From NCBI RefSeq assembly GCF_004340875.1, contig NZ_SLXQ01000001.1:186001-250000 (forward strand): a stretch of 64,000 bases of DNA, written 5' to 3'. Positions 18,215 through 27,180 of the stretch are shown here, in pieces (position 1 is the first letter of the stretch; each line of letters begins with the position of its first letter). Under the pieces are notes generated by a model. It saw only the letters and a list, made by a program, of their open reading frames with translations, searched no databases and was not told the DNA's origin. Origin of the DNA: Tamaricihabitans halophyticus (lineage in GTDB: Bacteria > Actinomycetota > Actinomycetes > Mycobacteriales > Pseudonocardiaceae). A program made the position numbers and the translations under genes.

Positions 18215-19549
18215 GGCGGCGGCGCGCCAGACGACCTGGATGCGCGCGCCGCCTTCCGGCGATTCGGTCAGCCCGACCCGCCCTCCCCTGCGCCGCACGA
18301 CCTCAGCCACCAGCGCAAGCCCGAGCCCGGATCCACCGGAACTGCGCGCCCGGTCATCGGCCACCCGGTAGAACCGATCGAAGACCCGCTCGCGGTGCTC
18401 CGGCGGCACGCCGGGCCCGTCGTCATCAACCACGAGCCGCACCCGAGAACCCACGGTGAGCACCGATACCTCGATCTGCGCCCGCGCGTACCGCCCCGCG
18501 TTGCGCAGCAGATTGTCCAGCACCAGCTCGACCTCGGCGTGTGTGGCGTGTGCCCAGTTCCGCTGACCGGTATCGGTGCACAACACGGTCGGCGAATCGG
18601 CCGGCAGCCGCGCGATCGCATCCCTGACCAGCGTGCTCAGTTCCACCGGCTCGGCCGGCGGCAGTTCACCGGCATCCGAACGGGCCAATGCGAGCAGGCC
18701 ATCCAGCAGGCCGGACAGCCGCTGCGACTCGGTCACGACCTCGGTAAGCACCTCATGGGCAAGCTCCGGGTCCGGGTGTGCCACCGCGACCTCCGCCTGC
18801 GCGCGAATCGAGGTCACCGGCGAGCGCAGCTCGTGCGCCGCGTCCCCGGTGAACCGGCGCAGCCGCGCGGTTGCTTCGTCCCTGCGTGCGAGTAACCCGT
18901 TCAACGCGCCGGCAAGGGCGCGCAGTTCATCGTGCGCGGCCGGCAACGGCAACCGCTCGCCCGCCGGCAGCCGGCCAGCGGCCAGGCGCATCCGTTCCAC
19001 CGGCCGAAGCGTCAGCCGTACCGTCAACCAGGTCACCAACCCGGCGAACGCCGCGCCAAGCACCGCGCCGCCAAGTAGCCACTGCTGTGCGGATCGTTGC
19101 CCTTGTGCCTGCCCGAGCAGGTTTGTCCCGGCGACCACCAGCCGCTGCGCGCCGTCCGGAGCGCTGACCACCTCGCCCAGCCAGCGCCGCTGCGAAGCCG
19201 ATTCGCCGGGAACATCGCGGGTGACCGCGGTTCCGGCCTTGAGCTCGGCGATATCGCCAGCGGCCAGCTGTACCGGCGAACCGCCATCGGTTGGCGCGCC
19301 GGATATATCCAGCACCCGGAGCTGAATGTCCACATTCGTCAATTTCGCCGCGCCGGCCCGCACCTGGTCGGCACCCGCAGCCAGCTGCTCGGCGAGGCCC
19401 TCATCGGTTGATCGGGTGAGCAGCGGACCGAGCAGCGTCCCCGCCAGCAACGCCAAGCCAAGCAGCGCGGCCAGGGTGGCCGTGGTAGCCAGCGCGGTGA
19501 TCCGAAACGGCAAGGTCCGCCGCAACCACCAGCGACCGAAGGGACGCAT
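18200..19549 (-). CDS. Two-component sensor histidine kinase
   Basis: 449-residue membrane kinase. Helix 1 around residues 16-42, an extracytoplasmic sensor of about 100 residues with no known fold that I can name, helix 2 around 145-170, a HAMP linker, then HisKA with FTGDAAHELRSPVTSIRAQ (phospho-accepting His) and HATPase_c with LDNLLRNAGRYA (N box), VDDDGPGVPPEHRERVFDRFYR (G1/F box) and GSGLGLALV (G2). Its ATG shares the A of the response regulator TGA (TGATG). The last codons RGL-stop are supplied by a palindromic repeat. Paired regulator upstream, divergent ABC operon beyond. Confidence 0.93.
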   Translation of the reverse strand: MRPFGRWWLRRTLPFRITALATTATLAALLGLALLAGTLLGPLLTRSTDEGLAEQLAAGADQVRAGAAKLTNVDIQLRVLDISGAPTDGGSPVQLAAGDIAELKAGTAVTRDVPGESASQRRWLGEVVSAPDGAQRLVVAGTNLLGQAQGQRSAQQWLLGGAVLGAAFAGLVTWLTVRLTLRPVERMRLAAGRLPAGERLPLPAAHDELRALAGALNGLLARRDEATARLRRFTGDAAHELRSPVTSIRAQAEVAVAHPDPELAHEVLTEVVTESQRLSGLLDGLLALARSDAGELPPAEPVELSTLVRDAIARLPADSPTVLCTDTGQRNWAHATHAEVELVLDNLLRNAGRYARAQIEVSVLTVGSRVRLVVDDDGPGVPPEHRERVFDRFYRVADDRARSSGGSGLGLALVAEVVRRRGGRVGLTESPEGGARIQVVWRAAADRGL

Positions 19550-20286
19550 CAGCTTGTGCCACCGCCGTCGGCGATGAGCTCGGTAGGCCCAGCGGGGCTC
19601 GCGGTGGCCAGGTACCCGTGCCCGCGCACGGTGCGCACCAATGAGCCAACGCCCGCGGCGACCAGCTTGCGCCGCAGGTAGCCAACGTAGACCTCGACGA
19701 CGTTGCGCGTGGCCGCCTGCTCGTCACCCCAGACCGCGCGCAGCAGATCGTCTTTGGTCACCACCGAATCCGCGCGGCGCACCAGTACGTCGAGCACCGC
19801 GTATTCCCGGGGGCTGAGCTCCACTTCCCGTGTGCCGCACCAGACCTTGCGGGTGCCCCTGTCGATCTCCAGCTCGCCGAGCCGCAGCCGACCGCGCTCG
19901 CCCTCGTGTTCTGCTCGCCGCAACACCGCGCGTAGCTGCGCGACCAGCACCACGAAGGAGAACGGTTTCACCAGGTAACCGTCCGCGCCAAGGTCCAGCC
20001 CGTCGGCCTGGTCGATCTCCCCGTCCTTGGCGGAGACCAGCAGCACCGGGGTACTCACCCCGTCGGCGCGCAGCTGCTCGAGCACGCGGTACCCGGATAG
20101 CCCCGGCAACATGATGTCCAGCAGTACGGCATCGAACGAACCGGTTCGGGCCAGCCGAAGCGCCGTCGGCCCGTCCTCGGCCGTCACCACTTCCATCCCC
20201 TCGGCCTGCAGGCCACGGCGCAACGCCTTGCACACCCCGGGTTCGTCGTCGACTACCAGCACTCGTGGTTTCACGTGTCCCAGCAT
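19549..20286 (-). CDS. OmpR-family response regulator
   Basis: 245 residues. Receiver domain: VVDDEP near residue 10 (acidic pocket), phospho-acceptor Asp in DAVLLDIMLPG near residue 56, conserved Lys in GYLVKPFSF. C-terminal winged helix: REYAVLDVLVRRADSVVTKDDLLRAVWG and NVVEVYVGYLRRKL (recognition helix), ending VRTVRGHGYLA. ATG at 20286 is given; GTG at 20271 (VKPRVLVVDDEP) is equally plausible. Its own promoter region holds four TCTCAG repeats, so it probably controls itself and the divergent operon. Confidence 0.93.
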   Translation of the reverse strand: MLGHVKPRVLVVDDEPGVCKALRRGLQAEGMEVVTAEDGPTALRLARTGSFDAVLLDIMLPGLSGYRVLEQLRADGVSTPVLLVSAKDGEIDQADGLDLGADGYLVKPFSFVVLVAQLRAVLRRAEHEGERGRLRLGELEIDRGTRKVWCGTREVELSPREYAVLDVLVRRADSVVTKDDLLRAVWGDEQAATRNVVEVYVGYLRRKLVAAGVGSLVRTVRGHGYLATASPAGPTELIADGGGTS

Positions 20287-20316
20287 GCCCCGAACCGGAC
20301 GTTCGCGGCGGGATGT

Positions 20317-20363
20317 TCTCAGTTAACTCTCAGCATGCCGGCGGCGTCTCAGGCTTATCTCAG
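20317..20363. promoter_or_regulatory. Four TCTCAG direct repeats, likely response-regulator operator
   Basis: TCTCAG occurs exactly at 20317-20322, 20328-20333, 20347-20352 and 20358-20363: two tandem pairs, each with an 11-bp repeat period, the pairs offset by 30 bp. OmpR-family regulators bind tandem sites with 10-11 bp period. The block lies in the 154-bp promoter region between the response-regulator gene and the lipoprotein/ABC operon. CTCAG-type direct repeats are also described for the mycobacterial envelope-stress regulator MprA (recollection). Confidence 0.65.
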
Positions 20364-20440
20364 GGATCGGGGAGCACAGTAACTGGCACGGCCCGGGAAT
20401 CGCCGGGGCCTACAGGGTGAGGCGTACCGGAGGGAACAGG

Positions 20441-21553
20441 ATGAGAGCCAGCAGGAAAGCACTTATCGGGGCAGTCAGCGGCACGGCCGTCGGGGCGATC
20501 GGGCTGGGGTTGCTCGCGATGCCAGCCACCGCCGGCGGCGCGCCGGAACTGCCGGATGTATCGGCACCGGAGCTGGTGAGCTCGGTACTCACCGCGGATA
20601 TGCCGGCGCTGGCCGGCACCGTGGAGGTGGAGAACAACCTCGGTCTGCCGGACATCCCCGGACAGCAGTCGATGCTCGGCACCGAATCCGCGCGGGTTTA
20701 CACGGACGGCAAACAGGGCGCACGGGTCTCCTTCGAACAGGACACCGGGGAGCAGATCGCGGTCAGTAACGGGAACAAGGCCTGGTTCTGGGACGCGGCT
20801 TCGCAGCGGGTCACCGAGTACTCGCTGCACGAAAAGCAGCGGAAACCGAAGGATGCGACCAAGGACAACCCGGCCGAACTGGCTCGCTCGCTCGTCGACA
20901 AGCTCAACGAAACCAGCGAAGTACGGGTCGACGGGACCGCAAGGGTCGCCGATCGGGCCGCCTACGACCTGGTGCTCACTCCGAAGCCAACCGAGCGCAC
21001 GCTGCTGCGCGAAGTTCGGGTGGCCGTTGACGCGGAGACCAGGCTGCCGCTGCGGCTGGCCGCCTTCGCGAACGGCAGCACCGAACCCGTCGCCCAGCTG
21101 TCCTTCACCGATCTCACCATCGGCGCGCAGCCAGCCGACCTGTTCACCTTCACGCCGCCGGCCGGTGCCGAGGTCGTGCGGCCGGAACCGAACAAGCAGC
21201 GCGACCGGAAGCCTGGCGAGCAGGAAGCCGCGATGGCTGACTCGTCAGTGATCGGCGATGGCTGGGACACCGCGCTCGTGCTGCGGGGCAAGGAGCTACT
21301 CAACAGCATGGGCATGGCCGACCAGGGCAGGCCCGACCAAGACAAGCCCGACCAGAGCGGGGTTGGCCCCGGGGCCGAAGCGGATGCCCGCCAGATGCTC
21401 GAACAGGTCGGCGAGAAGGTCACCGGCTCGTTCGGCAGTGGCCGGTTGATTAGCACGAACGTGGGCGGCGCGCTGATCACCGACGACGGCAGGATTGCCG
21501 TGGGCGCGGTGCCGAAGCAGGTCCTGATCGAGGCGCTGGAGCAGGCGAAATGA
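20441..21553 (+). CDS. LolA-like secreted/lipoprotein-carrier domain protein
   Basis: 370 residues. Signal sequence MRASRKALIGAVSGTAVGAIGLGLLAMPATAGGA without a lipobox. The rest resembles the LolA/LppX-type half-barrel used for carrying lipids or lipoproteins (SSVLTADMPALAGTVEVENNLG, ARVYTDGKQGARVSF, LFTFTPPAGAEVV), followed by a Lys/Asp/Gln-rich linker and a small C-terminal domain. ATG at 20441 is preceded by GGAGGG at 7-8 bp. It overlaps the ABC ATPase by 4 bp, so it is probably the extracytoplasmic partner of that exporter or its sensor accessory. Divergent from the two-component genes. Confidence 0.75.
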   Translation: MRASRKALIGAVSGTAVGAIGLGLLAMPATAGGAPELPDVSAPELVSSVLTADMPALAGTVEVENNLGLPDIPGQQSMLGTESARVYTDGKQGARVSFEQDTGEQIAVSNGNKAWFWDAASQRVTEYSLHEKQRKPKDATKDNPAELARSLVDKLNETSEVRVDGTARVADRAAYDLVLTPKPTERTLLREVRVAVDAETRLPLRLAAFANGSTEPVAQLSFTDLTIGAQPADLFTFTPPAGAEVVRPEPNKQRDRKPGEQEAAMADSSVIGDGWDTALVLRGKELLNSMGMADQGRPDQDKPDQSGVGPGAEADARQMLEQVGEKVTGSFGSGRLISTNVGGALITDDGRIAVGAVPKQVLIEALEQAK

Positions 21554-22584
21554 CCAGCACCATGACCAGCGCGGCGTACGCCAAGGGGCTGCGCAAGGTC
21601 TACCGGGGGACGGTCGCGGTTGACAATGTCGACCTCGACGTCCCCCGGGGCGCGGTACTCGGCCTCCTTGGACCGAACGGGTCAGGCAAAACCACCACGA
21701 TCCGGATGCTGCTCGGACTGGTGACCCCAAGTGCGGGCACTGTCGAGCTACTCGGTGCGGATATGCCGTCCGGCGCCGCGCGCGTGCTGCCAAGGGTAGG
21801 CGCGCTGGTGGAAGGGCCCGGTTTTCACCCGTTCCTTTCTGGCAAGGAGAACCTGCGCAGGGTGGCCACCGCCGAGCCGACGCTGTCCAGTGCGGCGATT
21901 CCCGGTGCGGTGCGGGATGCGCTCGACCGGGTGGGACTCAGCGGGGCGGCGAACCGCAAGTTCCGCGGCTACTCGCTCGGCATGAAGCAACGTCTCGGCC
22001 TGGCCGCGGCACTGCTCGTGGAACGTGAGCTGGTGATCCTGGACGAGCCGACCAACGGGCTCGATCCGGCCGGCGCGCGGGAGATCCGCAGGGTCATCGC
22101 GCAGCTACGCGAAGCGGGCAGCACGGTCATCGTCTCCTCGCATCTGCTCGCCGAAGTGGAGGCGACCTGTACGCACGTCGCGGTGCTGCACCAGGGCAAC
22201 GTGGTGGCACAGGGCGAGCTTGCCGACCTACTCGAGGCAGGCAACCCGACGCTGCTTGTGTCCACTCCGGACGCCGATCGCGCGGTGGAGTCGTTGCGGG
22301 ACAACCGAATACCCGCGCGAATCGCGCCGGATGGCGTGCGGGTGGATCTCACCGCGGTGCGCCAGCCCGACGTGCTGCGGGCATTGGTGCACGCGGGGGT
22401 GGATGTCTACGAGGCACGCAGGGAGCGCACCGGCCTCGAGGAGCTGTTCGCCAAGGTCACCGAGAACGAACTGGACGCGGCCGCCGACGAGGTGCCCGCG
22501 CAGGTGCCCGATGACTGGTTGAGCCCAGTTTCTGGCAGCGGGGTTTCTGGGAATGGAGTCGCTGGCAATCGGGAGGAGTCATGA
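21550..22584 (+). CDS. ABC exporter ATP-binding protein (CcmA/BcrA type)
   Basis: 344 residues. Walker A GPNGSGKTTTIRML, Q-loop-like VGALVEGPGFHPFL, signature YSLGMKQRLGLAAALL (LGMKQ, common in BcrA-type ATPases), Walker B VILDEPTNGLDP, H-loop VSSHLLAEVE. The C-terminal about 100 residues are a regulatory extension typical of drug or lantibiotic exporters. ATG overlaps the upstream gene by 4 bp, and its stop overlaps the permease by 4 bp. Together with the two-component pair this resembles antibiotic-sensing/detoxification or envelope-stress modules; the substrate is unknown. Confidence 0.9.
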   Translation: MTSTMTSAAYAKGLRKVYRGTVAVDNVDLDVPRGAVLGLLGPNGSGKTTTIRMLLGLVTPSAGTVELLGADMPSGAARVLPRVGALVEGPGFHPFLSGKENLRRVATAEPTLSSAAIPGAVRDALDRVGLSGAANRKFRGYSLGMKQRLGLAAALLVERELVILDEPTNGLDPAGAREIRRVIAQLREAGSTVIVSSHLLAEVEATCTHVAVLHQGNVVAQGELADLLEAGNPTLLVSTPDADRAVESLRDNRIPARIAPDGVRVDLTAVRQPDVLRALVHAGVDVYEARRERTGLEELFAKVTENELDAAADEVPAQVPDDWLSPVSGSGVSGNGVAGNREES

Positions 22585-23447
22585 GTACCGCGATCGCGGC
22601 CACACCGGTGGCACGGCGCCCGGAACGGACCGGCGCGCCACTCGGCCGGCTGCTCACCGGGGAGCTGCGGTGGATCTTCCGGCGGCCGCGTACCCTGGTC
22701 GTGCTCGGGTTGCTGGCGCTGGCCCCGGTCGCGGTGGGGATCAGCGCCGCCGCGGTCGGCAATGCCGCGGCATCCGGTGAAGGGCCACCACTGTTCTCGG
22801 TGATGGGCGGCAACGGGTTCATCCTCGCGATCGGCAGCCTGTTGATCGGCAGCACTTTCCTGCTGCCCCTGGTGGTCACCATGTCGGCGGCCGATGCGCT
22901 TGCCGGTGAATCCGCGAACGGAACGCTGCGTGGGTTACTGCTCGCGCCGGTTGGCCGGCTCCGGCTGCTTGGCATCAAAGCCTTCGGGGTGGCCTGTATG
23001 GCGGTGGCCGCCGCGGCGATCACCGCGCTCGCCGGCCTGCTCACCGGGCTGGTGATCTCCGGTACGGACGGGCTGGTCACGCTGTCCGGCAGCACCCTTT
23101 CGCTGTTGGACACGCTGGGCACGCTCGGGCTCGCGGTCGCCTGGGTCGCCCTGCAGCTGTACGCGTTCGGTGCGATCGCGCTGGCGATCTCGGCCTGCAC
23201 CGAGCATCCGATGCTGGTGCTCGCCGGGGTGTTCGCGGGCAATATTCTGTTCGGCATTCTCGGTTCGTTGCCCGCGCTTTCCTGGCTGGACCCGTTCCTG
23301 ATCACCGAATCCTGGGCGGCATTGCCGGATCTGTTGCGGGACCCGATTCCGGCGGAAGCGCTGACCGAGGGCGCGCTACGCGCGGCGTGCTACATCGTCA
23401 TCGGACTGTCCCTGGCTGGCGCGCGAATGTTGACCAAGGACGGCTGA
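22581..23447 (+). CDS. ABC-2 type permease
   Basis: 288-residue integral membrane partner of the preceding ATPase. The N-terminal segment GRLLTGELRWIFRRPRTLVVLG is the ABC-2 start, with six hydrophobic segments around residues 38-60, 80-110, 130-160, 175-200, 205-228 and 258-280. ESANGTLRGLLLAPVGRLRLLGIKA is the coupling region between helices 2 and 3. Export of a lipid, peptide or drug is likely from the family; nothing in the sequence identifies it. Confidence 0.85.
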   Translation: MSTAIAATPVARRPERTGAPLGRLLTGELRWIFRRPRTLVVLGLLALAPVAVGISAAAVGNAAASGEGPPLFSVMGGNGFILAIGSLLIGSTFLLPLVVTMSAADALAGESANGTLRGLLLAPVGRLRLLGIKAFGVACMAVAAAAITALAGLLTGLVISGTDGLVTLSGSTLSLLDTLGTLGLAVAWVALQLYAFGAIALAISACTEHPMLVLAGVFAGNILFGILGSLPALSWLDPFLITESWAALPDLLRDPIPAEALTEGALRAACYIVIGLSLAGARMLTKDG

Positions 23448-23459
23448 GCGGGTCGGGGG

Positions 23460-23505
23460 CGACGGTGTCGCGCCTGGTCAGGGGCGGACCAGCGCGACAC
23501 CGTCG
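23460..23505. terminator. Bidirectional hairpin between converging ABC operons
   Basis: CGACGGTGTCGCGC-CTGGTC (23460-23479) pairs with GACCAG-CGCGACACCGTCG (23487-23505), one bulged base. It closes both the ABC-2 operon (+) and the thiamine transporter operon (-). The stop codon of the thiamine ATPase (23478-23480) lies in the hairpin, so one arm is coding sequence. Confidence 0.75.
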
Positions 23506-24494
23506 GGATCAAGGGCAAGCCGTACCTCCTCGCCGAGCCGTGGCGCAGTACGCACACCGGACTGGGCGGGCACCTCGTGTCCGCCCAGTTTCTCGTCCAA
23601 CCGGACGCTCAGCTCCACGCGATCGCGGCGGTTGGTGCGGCCAACTACCCGCCCCGCGACCTCGCCCCGCTCGGCCACCCGCAACCCGGCCGGGCGCAAC
23701 CCGAGGGTGGCCGGACCGTCCGGCCCGGCCACCGCGAAACTACCGAGCACGCTGCTTGCCTCGCCTGCCCGCACCCGCGCGGGCAGGAACGCGGTGCAGC
23801 CGAGAAAACCGGCCGCCCACTCGTCGGCTGGCGAGCACCACACCTGCTCCGGCGCACCGGTCTGCACCACCCGCCCCGCCCGCAGCAACGCCACCCGGTC
23901 CGCGAGCGTGGCCGCCTCATCATGGTCGTGCGTTACCACCAAGGCGGTGCTGCCGGTCTTGCGTAGCAGCTCGGCCAGTTCCCCCGCCAGCTGGTCCCGC
24001 AACATCCGGTCCAATGCGGACAGTGGTTCATCGAGCAGCAGCAACCTGGGGCGGGGAGCGAGCGCCCTGGCCAGGGCGACCCGCTGCTGCTCGCCGCCGG
24101 AAAGCTCGCGCACACCGCGGGCGCCGTAGCCGGCCAACCCGACCAGCTCGAGTAGCTCCGCCACCCTGCTCTCCCGTTCGGCCCGCGCGAGGCCGCTCAT
24201 CCGCAGGCCGAACGCGATATTGCCGGCGACATCCCGATGCGGAAACAGCTGGCCGTCCTGAAACACCAGCCCGAAGCCGCGCCGGTGTACCGGCACTCCG
24301 GACAGTTCCGCACCGTCCCAGCGCACCGCGCCCTGCGCGGCTTCCAGCCCGGCCACGGCGCGCAGCAGCGTCGATTTGCCACACCCGGACGGACCGAGCA
24401 AGGCGAGCACCTCGCCGTCGGCGACCGAGAGCGTTACCTCGGACACCGCACGGAACTCGCCATAGCGAACGGTCAATCCAGCGATCTCCAACAC
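23478..24494 (-). CDS. Thiamine-type ABC importer ATPase
   Basis: 338 residues. Walker A GPSGCGKSTLLRAV, Q-loop GLVFQDGQLFPHR, signature LSGGEQQRVALARAL, Walker B LLLDEPLSALD, H-loop VVTHDHDEA; after that a TOBE-like C-terminal domain (LGLRPAGLRV). This layout is that of ThiQ/FbpC/PotA-type importers. Because it follows a ThiP-like fused permease and a ThiB-like binding protein under a TPP riboswitch, thiamine or a precursor is the likely cargo. GTG start directly after the permease TGA, no gap. Confidence 0.85.
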   Translation of the reverse strand: MLEIAGLTVRYGEFRAVSEVTLSVADGEVLALLGPSGCGKSTLLRAVAGLEAAQGAVRWDGAELSGVPVHRRGFGLVFQDGQLFPHRDVAGNIAFGLRMSGLARAERESRVAELLELVGLAGYGARGVRELSGGEQQRVALARALAPRPRLLLLDEPLSALDRMLRDQLAGELAELLRKTGSTALVVTHDHDEAATLADRVALLRAGRVVQTGAPEQVWCSPADEWAAGFLGCTAFLPARVRAGEASSVLGSFAVAGPDGPATLGLRPAGLRVAERGEVAGRVVGRTNRRDRVELSVRLDEKLGGHEVPAQSGVRTAPRLGEEVRLALDPDGVALVRP

Positions 24495-26126
24495 TCAGAA
24501 CTCTCCCAATCCGCCGGCACGCCCGGCGATCCGCAACCGGTCAAGCGCGATGACCACCGCGCCGGTCAGCATCATGAGCAGCGCGCAGGCCGCGTAGGCC
24601 AGTTGCGCGTGTTGCTCGCCGGGTCTGGCGAGCAGTTCGGCGATAACCACCGGCAGCGTCGGTGCGTCCGGTCTGGCGAGAAAGCTCGTCGCGCCGAACT
24701 CGCCGAGTGCCACCACATAGCCGAACCCCGCGGCGGCCACCAGCGAGCGCAGCGCGATCGCCAGGTCGACCTCGCGCCAGACCCGCGCGGGCGCGGCGCC
24801 GAGCGTGGCAGCCGCCTGGCGCAGCCGGTCGTCGATCGAACCGAGCACCGGCAGCACGATCCGCACTACGAGCGGGGTCACCACCAGTGCCTGGGCGAAC
24901 GGCACAAGCAACGGCGAGGTGCGCAGATCGCCGGGTAGCGCGTGCAGGGTGACCAGGTAGCCGAACCCGACGGTTACCGCGGACACGCCGAGCGGCAACA
25001 TCAGCGCCGTGTCCAGGGTCTCGGCGACCGGCCGAGCGCCGCCGGTACGACGCAGCCGGACGAGCACCACGGCGGCGAGTACGCCGAGCACCATGGCCAG
25101 CACGGTGGCATCGGCCGCGGTACGCAGCGAGTTCAGTGCCGCGTCCAGGCCGGAGACGGCCACCGTCCCTTCGGTGTCACCGGTGAGCAGCGCGCGATAT
25201 CCGGTTATCCCCCAACCGTCCGAGGTATGCAGCGAACGTGCCAGCAGCGCCACGATCGGGACAAGCAACAGCACGAGCGTGCCGACCGCGGCGCCGACCA
25301 ACCACCATTCGCCGCCTGCTGGCCGGCGCGCGCCGTCCGGCGCCGCGCTGAGCTTTTCGCCGGGCCTCTCGCCCGCTCGCGTGGCGTTCCGCCGGCGTCG
25401 ACTGGCCGCGCCGATCACCAGCGCGGCCAGCACCGCAGCGAACTGCACGAGGGAAAGCGCGGCCGCGCCCGGCAGGTCGAGCAGCTGGGTGGTGCGCAGG
25501 TAGATCTCGGTCTCCAGCGTGCGGTACCGCGCGCCGCCGAGGATTAGCACCACCCCGAAGCTCGTCGAGCAGAACAGGAACACCACCGCCGCGGCCGAGG
25601 TGATCGCTGGCCGCAGCGCAGGCAGCGTGGCCACCCGAAACGCCCGCAGCCGGCTGGCGCCGAGCACCCGCGCGGCGTCCTCGGCCCGCCGGTCGAGGTG
25701 GCTCCACAGGCCGCCCACGGTGCGCGCGACCACGGCGACATTGAAGAAGGCGTTCGCCAGAACGATCGCCAACACTTGACTATCCGGCAGCAGCACCCGG
25801 AAGGCCAGCCCGACGACCACCGTGGGCAGTACGAACGGCACCAGCACCAGGGTGCGGGCCAGCCCTACCCCCGGCAACCGGCAGCGGGCGAGCAGGAAGG
25901 CCACCGGTAGCCCGGCGAGCAGGGCAACGGCGGTGGAGGCAAGCGCCTGGCCGATGGTGAACACCGCGATCGGCCAGATCTGCCCGCTGGACAGCGTGGC
26001 GAGCACCCCGCCGTCGGTGAGCCCAAGCCCGACGATCGCGGCGACCGGCCAGACGAAGAACACCGCGAGGAAGCCGATCGGCAGTGCGGCGAGTGCCGCC
26101 CACGACCAGCCAGCTCGCCGGTTCAC
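24495..26126 (-). CDS. thiP: Thiamine-type ABC importer permease (fused, ThiP-like)
   Basis: 543 residues with two permease halves in one chain, about twelve membrane helices. EAA-type loops are AARVLGASRLRAFRVATLPALRP in the first half and LRQAAATLGAAPARVWREVDL in the second. Between halves lies a hydrophilic stretch with several Arg. Single-chain double permeases of this sort carry thiamine (ThiP) or ferric iron. GTG at 26126 overlaps the thiB stop as GTGA and is preferred over the in-frame GTG-type start at 26159. Confidence 0.82.
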   Translation of the reverse strand: MNRRAGWSWAALAALPIGFLAVFFVWPVAAIVGLGLTDGGVLATLSSGQIWPIAVFTIGQALASTAVALLAGLPVAFLLARCRLPGVGLARTLVLVPFVLPTVVVGLAFRVLLPDSQVLAIVLANAFFNVAVVARTVGGLWSHLDRRAEDAARVLGASRLRAFRVATLPALRPAITSAAAVVFLFCSTSFGVVLILGGARYRTLETEIYLRTTQLLDLPGAAALSLVQFAAVLAALVIGAASRRRRNATRAGERPGEKLSAAPDGARRPAGGEWWLVGAAVGTLVLLLVPIVALLARSLHTSDGWGITGYRALLTGDTEGTVAVSGLDAALNSLRTAADATVLAMVLGVLAAVVLVRLRRTGGARPVAETLDTALMLPLGVSAVTVGFGYLVTLHALPGDLRTSPLLVPFAQALVVTPLVVRIVLPVLGSIDDRLRQAAATLGAAPARVWREVDLAIALRSLVAAAGFGYVVALGEFGATSFLARPDAPTLPVVIAELLARPGEQHAQLAYAACALLMMLTGAVVIALDRLRIAGRAGGLGEF

Positions 26127-27172
26127 TCCTGGACTAGTTCGCGCCACTGCGCTACCCACTGCTCGCGGTTGCGCTGCACCTGTTCGGCGGGCAGCGAACT
26201 GGACTTATCTGGCAGCGGGGCGACCTCCGCCCAGCTTTCCGGCAGGTCCACGTCCGCTCGGGCCGGGTAGACGTACATCGACTCGGCGACGCTGCGCTGG
26301 AAGGGCTCGGAAAGGAGGAAGTCCAGTACTGTGCGGGCGGCGGGGGTGTTCGGCGTACCGGCAAGCACCCCGGCGTACTCGACCTGCCGGTAGCAGGTTT
26401 CCGGGAGCGCCCTGGTCGGCGCGCTGCCATCCGGGGAGACCTCGGCCGCCGGCGAGGATGCGTAGGAGACCACGATCGGCCGCGAACCCTGCTCGGCGGA
26501 GCCGGAGAACTCCTGGCCGTAGGCCTCTTCCCAGCCGCTGACGACCTGGACGCCGTTGGCTTTCAGCTCGCCCCAGTACTCGGCCCAGCCGCCGCCGAAC
26601 TCCGCGATGGTGCCGAGCAGGAAGGCAAGGCCGGGCGAGGACGTCGCCGCATCGGGCACCACCAGCTGATCGCGATAGCGGGGGTTGGCCAGGTCACGGT
26701 AGTTCTCCGGTTCCGGCAGGCCGGCCTCGGCGAAGAACTCGGTGTCGATGTTGACGCAGACGTCGCCGACGTCCACGGCCGTCAGCCGGTGTTGCTCGTC
26801 GAGGTCGTAGCGCTGCGGTCCGCTGTTGGCGTGCGGGCTGCGGTAGGTGGCGAACACCTCTTCGTCGAGTGCGCGCGAGGCAAACGTGGAGTCCACGCCG
26901 TAGGCGATATCGCCGATCGGGTTGTCCTTGGTGAGCACCAGTTTGTTGGTCAACTCGCCGGCGTCGCCGCTCTTGTTGACCTTGATGGTGATCCCGGATT
27001 CCCGTTCGAACTCGTCGAGCACCTGTTGCGGCGCCGCCCAGGAATCGTGGGTGACCAGCGTAACCGTGTTTGATTCGGGCTGGCTGGTATCGCCGATCAG
27101 CGTGCAGCCGGTCAGCGCACCGATCGCGAATAGGCTCACCGCGCTGGTGAGCAGCCGGGACTTCGGCAACAA
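26123..27172 (-). CDS. thiB: Thiamine-binding lipoprotein of ABC importer
   Basis: 349 residues. Signal peptide ending in the lipobox ALTGC at about residue 22; mature protein begins near TLIGDTSQPESNTVTLVTHDSWA. The domain resembles ThiB/TbpA and ferric-binding proteins (VGDVCVNIDTEFF, YRDQLVVPDAATSSPGLAFL, GSRPIVVSYASSPA). It starts with TTG at 27172 or 27169 behind GAGGAGG. About 40 nt separate the start from the TPP riboswitch, the usual arrangement for thiamine salvage genes, which settles the substrate better than the protein alone. Confidence 0.88.
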   Translation of the reverse strand: MLPKSRLLTSAVSLFAIGALTGCTLIGDTSQPESNTVTLVTHDSWAAPQQVLDEFERESGITIKVNKSGDAGELTNKLVLTKDNPIGDIAYGVDSTFASRALDEEVFATYRSPHANSGPQRYDLDEQHRLTAVDVGDVCVNIDTEFFAEAGLPEPENYRDLANPRYRDQLVVPDAATSSPGLAFLLGTIAEFGGGWAEYWGELKANGVQVVSGWEEAYGQEFSGSAEQGSRPIVVSYASSPAAEVSPDGSAPTRALPETCYRQVEYAGVLAGTPNTPAARTVLDFLLSEPFQRSVAESMYVYPARADVDLPESWAEVAPLPDKSSSLPAEQVQRNREQWVAQWRELVQE

Positions 27173-27180
27173 CGTTCCTC

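Noticed and set aside
23387-24553. 388-codon plus-strand frame rich in Arg, Pro and Ala
   Set aside because: Composition of an antisense shadow; it crosses the bidirectional terminator and lies over a complete ABC ATPase gene.
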